Shown: in pieces, positions 10,310 to 24,800 of the stretch
How the letters are laid out: the number at the start of each line of letters is the position of its first letter
Numbering within the stretch: position 1 is the first letter of the stretch
Source of the DNA: Solea solea
Lineage: Eukaryota; Chordata; Actinopteri; Pleuronectiformes; Soleidae
Length of the DNA stretch: 64,000 bases
Reading direction: 5' to 3'
NCBI RefSeq assembly: GCF_958295425.1
Contig: NC_081146.1
Location: 24,362,395 to 24,426,394 of the forward strand
Position numbers and translations under genes: made by a program
The notes under the pieces: generated by a model
What the model saw: only the letters and a program-made list of their open reading frames with translations
Told to the model about the DNA's origin: nothing
Database searches by the model: none

Positions 10310-13300
10310 CTGGCAGGAGGGGAAAAAACAAAAATCCACTTCAATAAAAATCGCTGTGTAGATCACAACAGATTATTCTGTAAAACTCCCCAAAGCCAGA
10401 AGTTGATTGCACACAAATATTTGACCGTAAAGCTCAGGTATGTAACTTTTGTTGATTGTTATTTTCTGAAAACAGGCTCTGTCAAGCAAAACTATCAGAC
10501 CTGACTAAAGGAGCGTTTGAGTATATACACAACAGCAGAGCAGAGGCGGCGTCATTTACAACTTGTGCTAAAATATTAACTTCCGTCAAGTCAGACAACT
10601 TGTTTTAATTATTCAAAAGAACAAAGTGATCAAATTCAAGGACCTTCCAGGACCAATTCCCCCAAATTTCAAGGACTGAATGTGCTGACACAGCTTAAGA
10701 TGGGAGCGCAACTTGTAAGAGCCGCTTCGCCCATCGCGTCCGCTTTTGTAGACAAGTGATTGTCCTTTTTGGGATCTTGATCCAAGTCAGTCTTTGTGTA
10801 ATTTTCTTTGGTGAGACAGAGATCTTTGAATTTCCATTTCCCAGACATCACGCTGTCATTTGCTCACTCTCTTGCGTAACGTTACTCGGTCATTGTTCTC
10901 CGCGGAATCTCACATTAACGGCAGAGAGACAGTGGACACAGAGTCCACAACCACAGTAATCTGCATGCATCAAGCAATGCAGGGCCTGAAGTAGGTGTCG
11001 TTGTAACAAACAAGGACATTTACCTAAATATCAACCACTTCATTCTTGCAGAAATGTCAAGCAATTTCAAGGACCCATGTCTGTTTAGGGCAATTCTCAA
11101 ACTCTTTCATGGGCCTTGAAATCTTTTTCCCGTGGGAACCGCGTGTTCGACAACTTGCGAAATGTTGAAAATACAGCGCGCGACTCACCTTCATAGCTGC
11201 TGATCGATTGCAAAGCTCCTCCACCTGATGGCCGGTCAGAATGGTCACCATGCCGGCCGTGTCCTCATCTCCGTTGTTCTGGGAGACGGTTAACTGACGA
11301 CAACTGTCCACCATCTTATACAGATGCCTGGAAAGACAAAAGAGGGGACCCCCGTCCCGTCAACGACCTCCGAGACGTCCAAAAAAAAAATCAGAACGCA
11401 ACAGTCATTCAACAGAAGTAAAAGTCTTACCAGGCTTCCACGTCCTGCCGTTTCAGCTTGTCTCTTTCAAAACTACGACCCGACTCCTTCTGGCAGCGTA
11501 TGTACCTGTAGCAGCGTGAATAAACAGCAGTTTAAAAAACAGCCTTGCATATAATTTGGAAAGAACAGCGGGAGGAGATTCAGTAGAACCCACACACACA
11601 CACACACACACCTGTTGCCTTTGCGAAATTCAGACTCCAGGAAGCGGATGCCGTCCCTCGCACCAGGGTTTTCCTTCTTCAGTCGGTCAAGTCCATCGAT
11701 TACTGCAACAAAGAACAAAAATCCCTTGATGTTGTTTGGATAAGAAGTGGATACAGGTTCATGGTCTGCTGTCCCTTCATTAAAAGAATCTTTGAAATAA
11801 TCGAAGAGTTTCCATCCACTTCCTTGGTTCAGTGACACAACAGCGACAGCAGGAAACATCTCATCCCTTTCTCCTCCACCTCCTGCTGCTGCTCAGAAGA
11901 GTCAGAGGCGGAGTCAGAGGTGCACTGACCTGTCCGTGGGATGATGATGATGAAGCAGCCGCTGCCGGCCAGCTGTCGGACGAGGTTCAGGTGGTGGCAG
12001 AGAGCAGCTGCGTCTGGCACCAGGTAAGGAGACATGGACGACTGAGCCTTGGGCTGTTGAAGGCTGCCCTCTAGCTGCGACACCTCCAACTACAAGGATC
12101 AGGCAGAGAGAGAGAGAGAGAGGGAAAGCCATCAGCTCATGATCTGATGATGATAATATGATAATGTCTGTGGCTGTAATGCTCCACATACACTCTGCCA
12201 ATTTATTAGGTACAATCGGCGTCGCAGTGACTCAACTCATGTAGGCATGAAGGTAAAACCAAGAATACAAATTACAAGAATAATAAATTACAAGATTCAT
12301 CGAGCTCAGTGCACGGTTAATTACAGGGGTCATTTTACTAAATGACCCCTGTAATTAACAGTGCACTGACTCATGAGTTTATGCATCTCTGCCAAGCACA
12401 TCCATTTTTAGTGTGACATTCTTGGAGTTAATGAAATGATGTGTGTGTGTGTTTTTTTACATCCAGGATTTCACACGCAGGACAAAATAAAACGTTGGGC
12501 TTAAAAACCTGTAATCGAAGTTGGGCCATATCCCTCATTAAGCGATTTCGACGCGCCTCCTCCTCCGCCTGGACGAACAAAGACGATAAGGAAGTCAACA
12601 TTAAATGGCACAAAAAATAAAGACCGTTCAGTAAATGCAATCAATGATAAGCATTTTAAAATCTATGAATATATAATGTATAGTATATGCAGTGTATAGA
12701 CAGAGAATAACTAGAATATACACAGAATGAGCTTAATATTTACCGTGTAAACATTATCACAATGAAGTTGCACATCACTTCTGTTGCGCTTTTAAAACTC
12801 TGCAGTAGAATAACGGGACGGACTTGCAGCCTCTGGTCACTCACCATTCTGAACTGGGCCTTTGCCTGTTGCACCAGATTGTCCTGTTCACACTGGCTGA
12901 TGCTGGTGAAGATTCCCGCCTCTGGGTTGAAGTGAAGCACGTTGCCCTGAAGATTTGTTACAAAGTGGCCAAAACTGCGAATGCAACACACTCGCACCAC
13001 ACACTGGAGAAAAGAGACGGCAGATCATTTATAATTTAGTACAGAGATTTGTTGTGAGTTTGTATACATGTTCTGTTTGGAACGCGCCAAAAGAAAAAGG
13101 TCCTTTGGTGTGGAATTATCAAAGGCCTCATAATGTCGTTTAAGCAGCCACTACACACAGAAAGCTGCAACTAACAGTTATTTTCATAATCGATTAATCT
13201 GTCGATTATCTTCAAGATTAATCATTTGGTGTAAAAAATGTTGATCAGTGTTCGTCAAACCTGGAAATGATGATGTTCTCAAATGACTTGTTTTGTCCAC

Positions 13301-16300
13301 AAACCAAAATGATTAACTTTTAATGATTTCTTTGTTATCCAGAGCAAAAAAATGAAGAAAATATTCACATTTAAGAAGCTTAAACAATCGGAACTCTGGT
13401 TTTAATCATGAATAAAGCTTAAAACCAATTAATCGATTATCAAAATAGTTGTCGATTAATTTAGTAATCGATTAATAATCGATGATCAATTAATCCATTG
13501 GGGTTAAGTTTTCTGATTCTTCAGCTTCTTAAATGTGAAAATGCTCTGCTTTCTTTGCTCCATGTGACAAAGAAACACTGATAAACATGTTATCATATTC
13601 TGAATTTCTTTTAAACCAAACCCTAACCCTATTAATTGATGTCGAAAATAGCTGTTCAGTGCAACTCCAGTCTATATAATGTTGAGCTGATTTAATTCAA
13701 TCCGCTGTGTGTTTCTGTGTGAGCGCATGAGTTCACCTCCTGCAGGGGGCTGAGGGAGGTGTTGCGGCGGCTGAAATCAAGGCGGCGGTGAGCAACGCCG
13801 AGAGCAGGCAAGTGTCGCAGAGCCACGTCCTCGGGCAGCAGCAGAGTCTGGACCAAACCGGGCTGTTCACACTCATTTAACAGCTGCGTCAACTCTGTGT
13901 TCAGACCAAGCTCTGCAGCACACACACACACACAAACAGAGGCATCAGTGAGAGAAAAAAAAAAAGAATGAAACGAGAAATATTCAGCGTATCAACGGTG
14001 TAGAGTGTATCATATGTATAAAGTACATGCAAAAATATGAACTAATATAACAAATGACAAAACTGCATGGACAAATAAGATTTATGATTTCAATGATTTC
14101 AACAAACCACACCAGAAATTCATTATACAACTGAAATATATCAAATAATATCACAATTACACAACTACTGTATGGTTTCAAACATGGGGAAAACACATAT
14201 ATATCATGCTTATTGAATTTTCTGTGATTTTGAATTTTCTCAAACAAATTTCTTGACCGTTTTATTCCACATATTCCTAAAAATGCTCCTTCTTTGGCTT
14301 AATTTTGTCCCTTAAAACATTGTAAACACATAACAACAAACAAATATTCAATAAAGCAAAACCTCAAACTAAAACATAATATTCTTAAGTGGGGACATAC
14401 AGTACTGCACAAAGTGCTAATATAGAACCTTTAAATATTTAGATTCTTCAGTGTATTATGGACCTCTCAGCTGTAGTGACTTGATAGTATTTTTTTCGGG
14501 AAGAAATATACACAAATCAGACAGTGGACCACGACCAGCAATACTGACATTACACAACAATGTTATTTTAAATGATACAACAACGGTTGTGAAATCAGCC
14601 ATGAAAAAAATGCAGAAAAAGGACGGCACCATCAAATTTCAATAAATGATGTACTGTGCAACACACTTGATGTTGTCTGTGTAGATATAGTTAGTTAGGA
14701 CTAGACTAGATTTTTGGATGTTAATTTACAATCATGTTTGACCTCTGTAACCCGCTTTAGTTCTGTTAAGCACAGAGACACTAGTCCAGCAAAAAAGGTT
14801 TGTGCATTTCAGTTTGTCCGGTCGTTTTTTTCCAAAGATGAATTTTATATTATACTAATATTGAAGCAGCAACGACACAGATTATTCCCGACTTCCATTG
14901 CAAAGTGAACATTCTAAGGGGATTCACTACCACAGTAATGGCAGCTTGTTTACTACCAGTACTTTAACCTTTTCTGTGCAAACCCAAAAGAATAACTGAA
15001 GATTTAGGAGTAGAAATAGATGATTTCTATCAGTTCTGCAAAAATTTGAATCTTTATGAACCCAATGGTGTCAGTAACTCACCAGCCTCGAGCATCTTGT
15101 TTCCATCTGGCAGCAGGTTGAGCAGGACAGACAGTCGGTTCCACAGACTCTGAGAACTCTGCAGAGAGAACAGTGGATTACAGTCGGCTAAATATACTCC
15201 ACCCCAGAGTTTCATGGTCATAACAGGAGGCGCTGTCGTCTTACCTGTGCACACATGAGGATAATATCAGTGTTGGTCCTTAGCCAGTCGACAAAGACCT
15301 TCACCACTTGGATCAAACCCTGATTGGTCAAGATCTCCAGCTTCTCCAGGAGGGTTTTCTCACTGGGCACGGACTGAGAACTGGGTTCACTCCCCTCTGA
15401 ATCAGAATCCAAATCTGAAGAGAAGGGTGGGAGAACAACAAAACAAAAAACGAGTTGAAGGGAATCTTTGACATCACTAAAAGTCATTCACTAACAACGG
15501 AAAGGCTGCAGTTTAATTTTTGTTCTCGTCAAATTAAAAACAGCACACATATGATTTAGAGCTCCATTTTTAGTTGAAAAGCATATTACCATGTTCACTG
15601 GTTCCGTTGGCAGTGCCAGGGTTGATGTCGCTGGAGGACTCCCCTGGAGGAGGCGGAGTTTCTTGGGAGGGCGGAGCCGAAGCATCAGTGGAGGTGGGAA
15701 TATCCACGGAGGACGAGGCCTGAGGCCTCAACAGCATGTTACTGAAGGTCGGTGCCAGGCGGAAGCAGCGTTTGGCCTGAAAGAGTTGTGAGGACATGGC
15801 CTGGAGGTTACTGCTGATGCTGGAGTCGGTGGGCAACAGCGGCCCGTTGGTAGTCGGAGGAGTGTCGCCGTTCCTCTCGCCTCCTTCTTCCTTAGGTTGC
15901 TCTTCGTCCTCCTCTTCATCCTGGTGCTCTCGAGCCTGACCCTCCAAGTTGTCCGAGCTCTCCGCGTCTTCGATGTCTTCCAGGTCTGAGCGGGACTCCT
16001 GGCTGTTCATGTCAGAGTCGGTCTCAACATCAAACGCTGTTCCTCCTTCCTCCTCCTCCTCGGAGCCACTCCCCCAGCTGCCCTCCTCACCCAGGGGGTC
16101 TCTCTTTGTCTCCTTTCTGACAGAGGACGAGTTGAGAGGGGCTCTTTTTGCGGTGCCACCAGTTGAATCGCAACGTCCGCGCTTCTCCTCGTCATCGTCT
16201 TCGTCGTCTTCGCTCTCAAAGCCTTCGCTGAGGTCACTGTCGTCCTCTCCTCGGCCGTCCTTGTGAGCACAGCGCCGTCGGCGGAGTCGAGACAGGCGAG

Positions 16301-18781
16301 TGTATTTCTTCTTCTGCCTCTGTTTGTCGTCTTCAGCCTTGCGCTGTTCGTCCACGCTGCTTTGCTTCATGGCAACAACCTTCTCGGGGCCATCTTCCTC
16401 CTTAGCTGCCTCCTCCTCCTCTTCATCTTCTTGCTCCAGAGAGCCATTCTGCAGAGGCTTCTCTTCGGAGTGATCCGTCGGTAAAGATGCCAAATCCCTG
16501 ATCTCCAGATCATCTAGATGAAGAGGAAACGTTCACATTTAAAAAAAATAAATTAAATTTGTGTTCAATGCTCCAGAATGCTCTCTGCTTCTAAAAAGAT
16601 GTTTCACTAATATTCCTGATTGATTTCTTCTTTAAAGAGAATATCAGACACAGTCAATAAAACTGCTCTCCACAGCTGAGCCAAGGTGTAAGTGGAAAAA
16701 TACATTTTAATAAGGTGGAAACTTCTCACACTGCTGTCCCACAAGATTTAAAACAAAAAGAACAGCACTTTAATCCTAAAAGATGTTGCTGATGAGGATA
16801 CATTGGGATTGATGCATTGATCTATGCAGCAGGCTGGAAGATTTCCTGTACTGTGCTGACTAATCAGGATTTTTTTCAGCACTTTCTCACAGTTCAGTGT
16901 TCCCACACCTACTTAAAAATCACATTATAAAAGGACTTTCAAGGACTTTCCTGGCCCATTGATCTCAAACTCAAGTACAGCTTGAGACGCAGAGGAAGGT
17001 TAGTTACTGTTACAACACGCACAGGCTTTAGAGAAGCTCATAAAAGCCCCCACCAGGCTAAATGCATACGTTTTCTAAATGACAAAACAAAAAAAATGCC
17101 AAATATTGTGTTCCTTCTCTGCTTCTCCCTCCTCTGAAACAACATCGCTCAGAGGAATTCTTCCAAAGTCAAATTTAAAGCACTTTCAAGGTCCATTTTC
17201 ACATTTTCCCAGCACCTTACAGCCGTGGTAAACTCCATATGTATGATGAATATACACAAGCTCAATATTGTTCCACACTAAAAGAGATTTTTATGAGTGT
17301 AAACAACCACAATTGTGTTTCATAATGGCAGGATTAGAATACATCACTAAAACCACACTACTACACTCACCAGCCAGTGTATTAGGTAAACCTGTTCAAC
17401 TGCTTGTTGAACCACACAGCAGCAACTAACCGCATTTTAACCGTGTTTATTTGTTTTTAATATTTATAGATTAATTTTGCATCAGATGTGGGTTTTTTTT
17501 ATTGAGAACTACACATCCATCTTTCCGTAACAAAACAGAGTTCCTACACATTTTCTATTTCAAAATTCCATACTTTTCCTGATTCAAATTTCCAAACTTC
17601 TGAGAATTTTTCAGTCAATATTAAACATCTGAATACCAATTATTAGATGCTTATTATGTAAATAAACGGTTTTAAAATACAACTTTTAACAAGTATGTTA
17701 AATACTGACTTTGTATGCCATTATGTTGCCAAGTAATTATAAGACATGACACTGTCATGTCTTTTGCTCGACGACACGTATGGAAAAAAATTTAATAAAT
17801 GAGAATCGCAGTCGCACGGGAAACGGTAACCATGGTAACCCGACACCATTCAACAGCCAGCTTGATTAGTTTCATATCATCTACAGTTGGACTTTTTTCA
17901 CTTGACCGTCACCGCCTGACCAGACTCAAATGACCTCAAGTTCAACTCCAGTTCAAACTCCTTTAGCATCAGGACGAGGAAGTGAAAGTAATTTAAGTGA
18001 CTTAGTGATATTTAGTCAGACAGATATTTGTTGTGAAATTTAAGTGCTTTCAAGAATTCCAAGCACATGTAAGAGGCCCTGTAAATAAACTCAAGCACTT
18101 CCAATTAATTTGCAAACCCAGGGAGTTGAAAACTGTGCAGATAAGAGTTTCTCTCTCACCAGTGGCATCAGTGTGAAGTGGAGGCACCTGGCTCTCCGCT
18201 TCCTCCAGCTCAGCCTGCAGCCGGATGTTCACGTGGTTCACCAGGTGGGAGAAGAGGGCCAGAGTGAATGCGATGGATGCACTGTACTGCTTCGATCCTA
18301 ACGAAACAACACACCAACAACTATCAGTATGAGACAAATTTAAAAAAAATTATTTAAATAAAATGTCTACTAGTAGATGATTGTTTTCAGAAGGCGGTAA
18401 AACATGCACACCTTAAAAAAAATAACAAGGTGTAGTCAATTCATATCTTTAGGTTTGCTTTTCTAAATACCAATTACAATTGCCCCCCAGTTTCAATTTT
18501 GGAGATAATTGATCACAAATACTCTTGTGAGACCTATGCAGGTCCTCGAAGAATTGGTACAGAAATGTTTTTACAAATTTAATGTTATACATAAGTTATT
18601 AACATGAAGATTATAAAATTATCTTAAAATCTTAAAACACAAAAAGCCATATTTATGACAGTCATCTTACATATATACATATACACACACATACATATAT
18701 ATACACACATACATGTATATATGTATATACATATATATACACACATATATATATATATACACACATATACATATAAACACG

Positions 18782-18835
<54 letters not shown>

Positions 18836-21800
18836 CACACACACATACAGCCTTTATATACAGCCCTGAATACACCCACTTTTTTGTACTGAAGCAGATG
18901 ATTATTACATAAAATGAGGAAGACTGCACATAAATCAGATGCCGGCTGTCTGTGCTAAACACCAAATAAGGAGGAAGGGTAAATGCCAGAGAGGTGGGAG
19001 AAAGGACACTCTAGTTCCAGGACATGCTTGGGAATGGGAGGAGTGAGCATTCTCATCATTAGATGTCACTAATTATTAAACACTGGACGTTTAACAGGTT
19101 AATAACTCATAAAGTTGAATTCCCAAGGAGGCACACAACATTTTCAACACAAAAAACTCACAAAAACGTGCTCACATATACTGACTTAACAATAAAAATC
19201 AGAGCAACACCGACCTCCCCTCTTCAGGCTGTGCACCACCATCAGACAAGTGACGACCATCTTAAAGACGAGGGTGTCAGGCAGCACGGGGCAGGAGCTG
19301 TCACTGTGCTGCTGCTCCTCCTCTTCCTCACTCGGCGACTGGTGAGCGCCACCATGTGTGATAGGCGGCAGGTAGAACAGCACCAGGTTAAAGTCCTCCA
19401 GCACCGACTGGCAGAGTGACGTCACCTCAGTCTCCATCAGACTGCAGGAGAAACAGTGGGAATTATAAAACAGCTGGTTGCGCAATAAACACACCAGGAA
19501 TCATCTAGTGTCCATTTATGTATGTAAGTATTTGACTCATGATTTTTGTACATGTCTTAAAAATGCCAATAAAGGGGTTAAACATTAAAAATACAGTAGA
19601 GTCAATGATAAATTTTACAGTGTGAACTTTGGTGTTTCACCTGTTCTTGGGCTGCAGGAGGCTCTGCAGGTACATGAAGCTCACCAGGAGGCGTTTGATG
19701 TCTTTTGATCTGCAGCAAAACAATAGACACTAATAAATAACAAACAACTCTTTTTTTCTTTGGTGAAAATGAGTGTGGAAAGCAGAGTGCATTTCTCTAC
19801 GGTTCTGTCTGAAGCACAGAGAAAACAAACCAAACCCTAGCGGCATGATGGTTTTTGTGTTCAAACTCAAACTTAACCCTTACGCAATCACTCCCCACCA
19901 TCCTTAACCAGGCTAACATTAGCTTAGCTTAGCTTGCCATGCCTAGATGTAACACATACATGATCAAGCGTTGCAGTAAAACATAAAAATATAAACAGTA
20001 GATCTATCAGTTTTATTCATCAAAGCATCAAATCAATTCTTTTTACCAACCAAATGACTGAACCTAACCTAGACGGATTAGGATCAGGTTTACAATTTAT
20101 AATAAAAGCACATGAATCTAGTCACAATTTTTGAAAGTATCATGAAGAATGACAACATTTGAACAAATAGAGTTCACCTCCAAGTAGTGCTGCAACGCGA
20201 CGACCCGATTATTAAATGATCGCTTAATGATCGCCGACTATTTTGATTATCGATTTTTTTCTCCAAACAATGAAAGTTCTTTGATTTTTCAGCTTCTTCA
20301 GTGTGAATATTTTCTGGTTTCTGGTTAAGAAATTCTAAAAAAAAAAAGTAATAGACGAAACGAGAAAATAATTGGCAGATTAATCAATTATGAAAAGTAT
20401 ATATATATATATATATATAACACACAGTACGCTGGTACATGTATTATCATCATCAGTATTAGTGTTAGCTCTGAGGTCACAGCGTTATATTGACTTGAAT
20501 TATGTTCCGAGATATTTAATAATTAACTTCTACATCCCTCTTGTGTATATTTAGGTCACAGACCTTAATTAACATTAGAAATTGCTGCATTTATGTTTTA
20601 TTTATTATATATTATATATTATAAAAGGTGATGTTCACAATGACCGTACTCTCGTACGTATGACCGTGTTCTTTCCAAGTGGCAAACAATCTGTTAATCT
20701 AAATTTCTGCATGCACCACCATGTAAATACTCCTGGTGACAAAAAGTGCCATCAATCATGGTTGACGCTGCATCTTTAAAAAACCCAAAAACAAATCACC
20801 CCATTCAAATGTCTCTGTGAAATGTTTTGGACGCCATTGTGGAGAAGAAAAAAAAAAAGAGGCATCTATGCTTCCTGAAGCACAAAGCTCTAAATTATTC
20901 CTTTTGTCTTTAATTCCTGCTGCAGCTGCTGTTGAAACAAACTAATTTCCCCACAGGGATCATCAATCATCTAATCCCATCAGTGGCGAGACGCTGTTTT
21001 ATCCCAACAATAGTTAAAGAGTGTTTCTGATTAAAAGGGAGAGAACACAAGTCAATAATTATATAAAAGACCCCGATATGAAATGGGACTAAATTAGAAT
21101 TACTCTGGGGTATCAAAACACTGAAGACAAAATATCCTGTTTATTCCAGACTGATTAGCCAGTGCATTATGAGAGGAGGCCATAATCTAAAGGAAGCCCA
21201 GTATCATTTATCCTGGCGTCATATGAAGTGTAAGGGATCTGCCGAGGTTTTCAGACGTGGTCAGAAATCAAACCCACAGAAATGCTCCTCACCTTTGACG
21301 AGATGGAGACAGCTTCTTCATTTCCTGCTTCTTCACTTGATGGTACATCTTAGCAGCTTTGTCGAACAGACGCTTCAGGTTGCCATAGGCGCCCTCAAAG
21401 GGGGCCTCTGATTGGATGCTGAGCACGGAAAGAAGCATCTGTTAGGAACTTAGTTACTTATGAGATCTGGCTTAGTTTCAAACATGACATGCAAAAGTAT
21501 TCACCTCTTTGGCAGGTTTCCTTTTCTACAGAATTTTGGGATATCATGGACTGAATTTACACAAAATACGTCCAAATTGGAAGCGAATAAAGAGAAATTT
21601 GAAAATAAAATAGATTCCAAAAATTGCATTGAGAGGGCCGAGAGACTTGAAGCTGTAAATGCTCTACAAAACACCTTCAAAGTAGCAGGTAAGTCATATA
21701 AATCAAATGACACAACCGCCCCCTAAAAACATTATAGAATATGGGAGAAACGACAATGGGGTTGAATACTTTTGCACGGCACTGCAATGGCACATAAGAA

Positions 21801-24800
21801 AAAGTTTTCTCACCAGCGTAGGTAGTAGTAGGTTGCTTCGACGTTGTAGAACTTGCTTCCTGCCAATGTGCCCAGTTGGTTAAAAGGCATTCCTTTACAC
21901 AAGTAAATAAAGAAAATGGTGAAAGACTTTAATAGCATTGTAAACAGAATGTATGTGTAACAATCTTCCATCTTCAGTTACTATATTTCCCATTATTAAA
22001 CCACAACATCGATAAGCTTCTAAAATACCAATCAACTCATCGAGAAGGCAATTAACAGATTCATTCATTCTAAAAAAAATATAAAATAATACTATATTTT
22101 AAGACACTCACCCATGTGTGGCATGACAGAAAGGGCCTGATGATAAAACCTTTCAGCCAGCTGCTCAGCCTCCACACCGGCAAGCTCATTCTGGTAACGG
22201 GCTGCAGAGGAAAACCCATCAAATAGTAGTAAAAAAATAGATACTTTTTATCGGAAAAAGCTTGATAATTTACAAACACTTTACAAAGTACAGTCTAAAA
22301 TAGAAATTAAAAAGCAGCGGCAACATTTAAACTGACAGAATTAAATAATAATAAAAGTAGACATAATAGACATTTTAGCAAGAGTAACTTGTTATGGATT
22401 TTAAATCTCTATGAACACATAAGAGGAGGTGAACAATGTTGAAACGATTAATCAATTATTAATCGATTATTAATTTAATCGACAACTATTTTGATAATCA
22501 AAAGTTTTTTTCATGATTAAAACAAGATTTCTGATCGTTTAAGCTTCTTAAAACAAGACATTTGAGAACATCATCATTTCGAGGTTTGACAAACACAGAT
22601 CAACATTTTTTAAGGTTTTCTGATATTTTATGGACCAAACGATCAATCGAGAAAATAATCGACAGATTAATCGATTATGAAAATAATCGTTAGTTGCAGC
22701 TCTAATGTACACAAATGCAGACAACAGACTAGAGTTAGCTAGCATCCAGTTCAATCATTGAAATTCAATATCTCTGTCACAGATAAATCTAAAGCAGTGC
22801 ACCTGCCAAATAAACTCTGCAGCGGAGCCAAGATTTCCCACACTGAATGACACGCATGCTGTCTCACAACTCGACAAGCTGGCTACAAAGGCGGCGTTAT
22901 CATGTTATTACCTAGATCTCCGAGGTACACCAGACAGCGATGACACGCCATCTGTGCCCACTCCATCTCCTTGGGGGAGGCAGACACTGGTTTCTTTCGG
23001 CCTGTGTGGGAAAAAATTTACCCAACACATTTTTGTTTTACATTTCATTTAGTTGATGCACTCATCTAGACGGGCGTCAGATTTATATAACAATGCAAAC
23101 AGATAATATTTCAGCAAAGCAACCGTTTGGAATCAGACAACAAGTCAACATTTTCCACACAGTCTATATTAATTCTCCTTCTCTACATGTCAGAAGGTTC
23201 TTCTGTTTTAAGTGGCCAATGATAAACCACTGTATGTATTTGTTGTATTTTTCCTTTGTGGCTCTAAAATAATCTCATGTCACTAAAATCTTAAATATTA
23301 AACGCACAAGTTTCAAAACACTCATTCCTGACTAAACCATTAATAACAAACTCATGGACAATTATTTATCACTTGACATAAAACAAAAAGTTTCATTATA
23401 TTCTACTGTAAATTCTCAATTCCTACTTAAATATATAGAAAATTAGAGATCACTTTAGACGGATACACTACATGAACAAAGAAATGATCAAATTAAATGC
23501 AGCTCGTCTGATCTATGTTTGCATGAGGGTGTTTTTGAGCATCTGACCGATCAGAGGGTCTGTGACGTGCGTCCAGTCGATGCAGTCCTGCAGCTCCAGC
23601 TGGTAATGGGACTGGATGTAGAGCAGCAGGTGTTGGTAGAAACCCACGCCGGCGATCAAGTGCGTGCGGTAGGCACACTCCAAAGCACTGCGACTGTGGA
23701 TGTGCTGCATTGAAGGAAAGAGAAGGAAATCGGACAAGGTGAAACATTACAAAAGGTGTGACCAGAATCACAATATAAACTGTCAAATAAGTTCACACAG
23801 TGCCGATTATGCCCATCAGCTTCACAAATCTTTGTTTCTCAGTGTAGCAGTTACGACTGATGGAGGGAAGGTGAAAGTACGACAGTTACATAGAGCAAGT
23901 AAAGCTGAGACAGCAGCAAATGTCGGAATATGGAGTTGTGGTATCGGAAAGCTCGAGAGCAACTAGACTCTTAAAGCCGTGTGGAACGGTTCGGTACAGT
24001 ATGTATTTTTTCTTTGCATTTCCAACCGTTCCACTCTTTGGTACCTGTCCCTTCCACACTGTACGGGACTATACCAAACGAACCATACCATGATAGAAAC
24101 GCAGTATGAGGAAAAAGAGGTGGAGTTTCACAATCTAATGTAGACTGAGTGACATTTATGAACCCTTTTCTTTTTTTTTTTTTTTTAATCAACAGTTAAG
24201 GAAAATGCACCAAATTTAATAAGCAGTTTATGAATATTTTAAAGCACAAGATATGAACTCTTTTATAGCAAAAAAAAAAATCAGCTGAGAAATGACCCAG
24301 CTACATTTGATTGTGATAGTGATCCTTTTACCGTGTTGGTCAAATACTAAAGCAAAGTGCCATTTTTTAAAGGTTTGGTTTCCGCTGGCTCAGCCTGTGA
24401 ATACTTTATGAGCCAGTGACGACAGAACAGCAGATGTCCTGTTTAAGTTGACCTTTAACCAATAACCAGTGTGTTGAGCCAGCTAACAAGCAAGAAACAG
24501 CAGTTTGCAAACACATGCAAAGGCATGTTCCACAGATGTAGGACCGCTCACCTTCTTGTTGGTCTTGATGACCTGGATGACCTCGTAGTAAACCTTCCTC
24601 CAGAGCAGCTCCTCCGCCTTGCGGCCGTAGTCGACAGGGTGGAGAAACATCAGTTTCACACAAAGCTCTCGCAGCCTGAAAGCACACAGACGCACACACG
24701 CATGAGTTAAGGAGGTGATGGGTTGACTGGTTTGACTTGAGGACCAATGGATTTATTTAATTTCACAAGAGAAGTTTACACAGGAAGAGAAAAGAATTAC

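Noticed and set aside
15949..16484. Ser/Leu-rich plus-strand frames
   Set aside because: Antisense of the acidic smg5 exon 12.
18624..18965. Tyr/Ile/Val/Cys-rich frames on both strands
   Set aside because: Produced by TA/CA microsatellites; similarly at 5,712-6,027.
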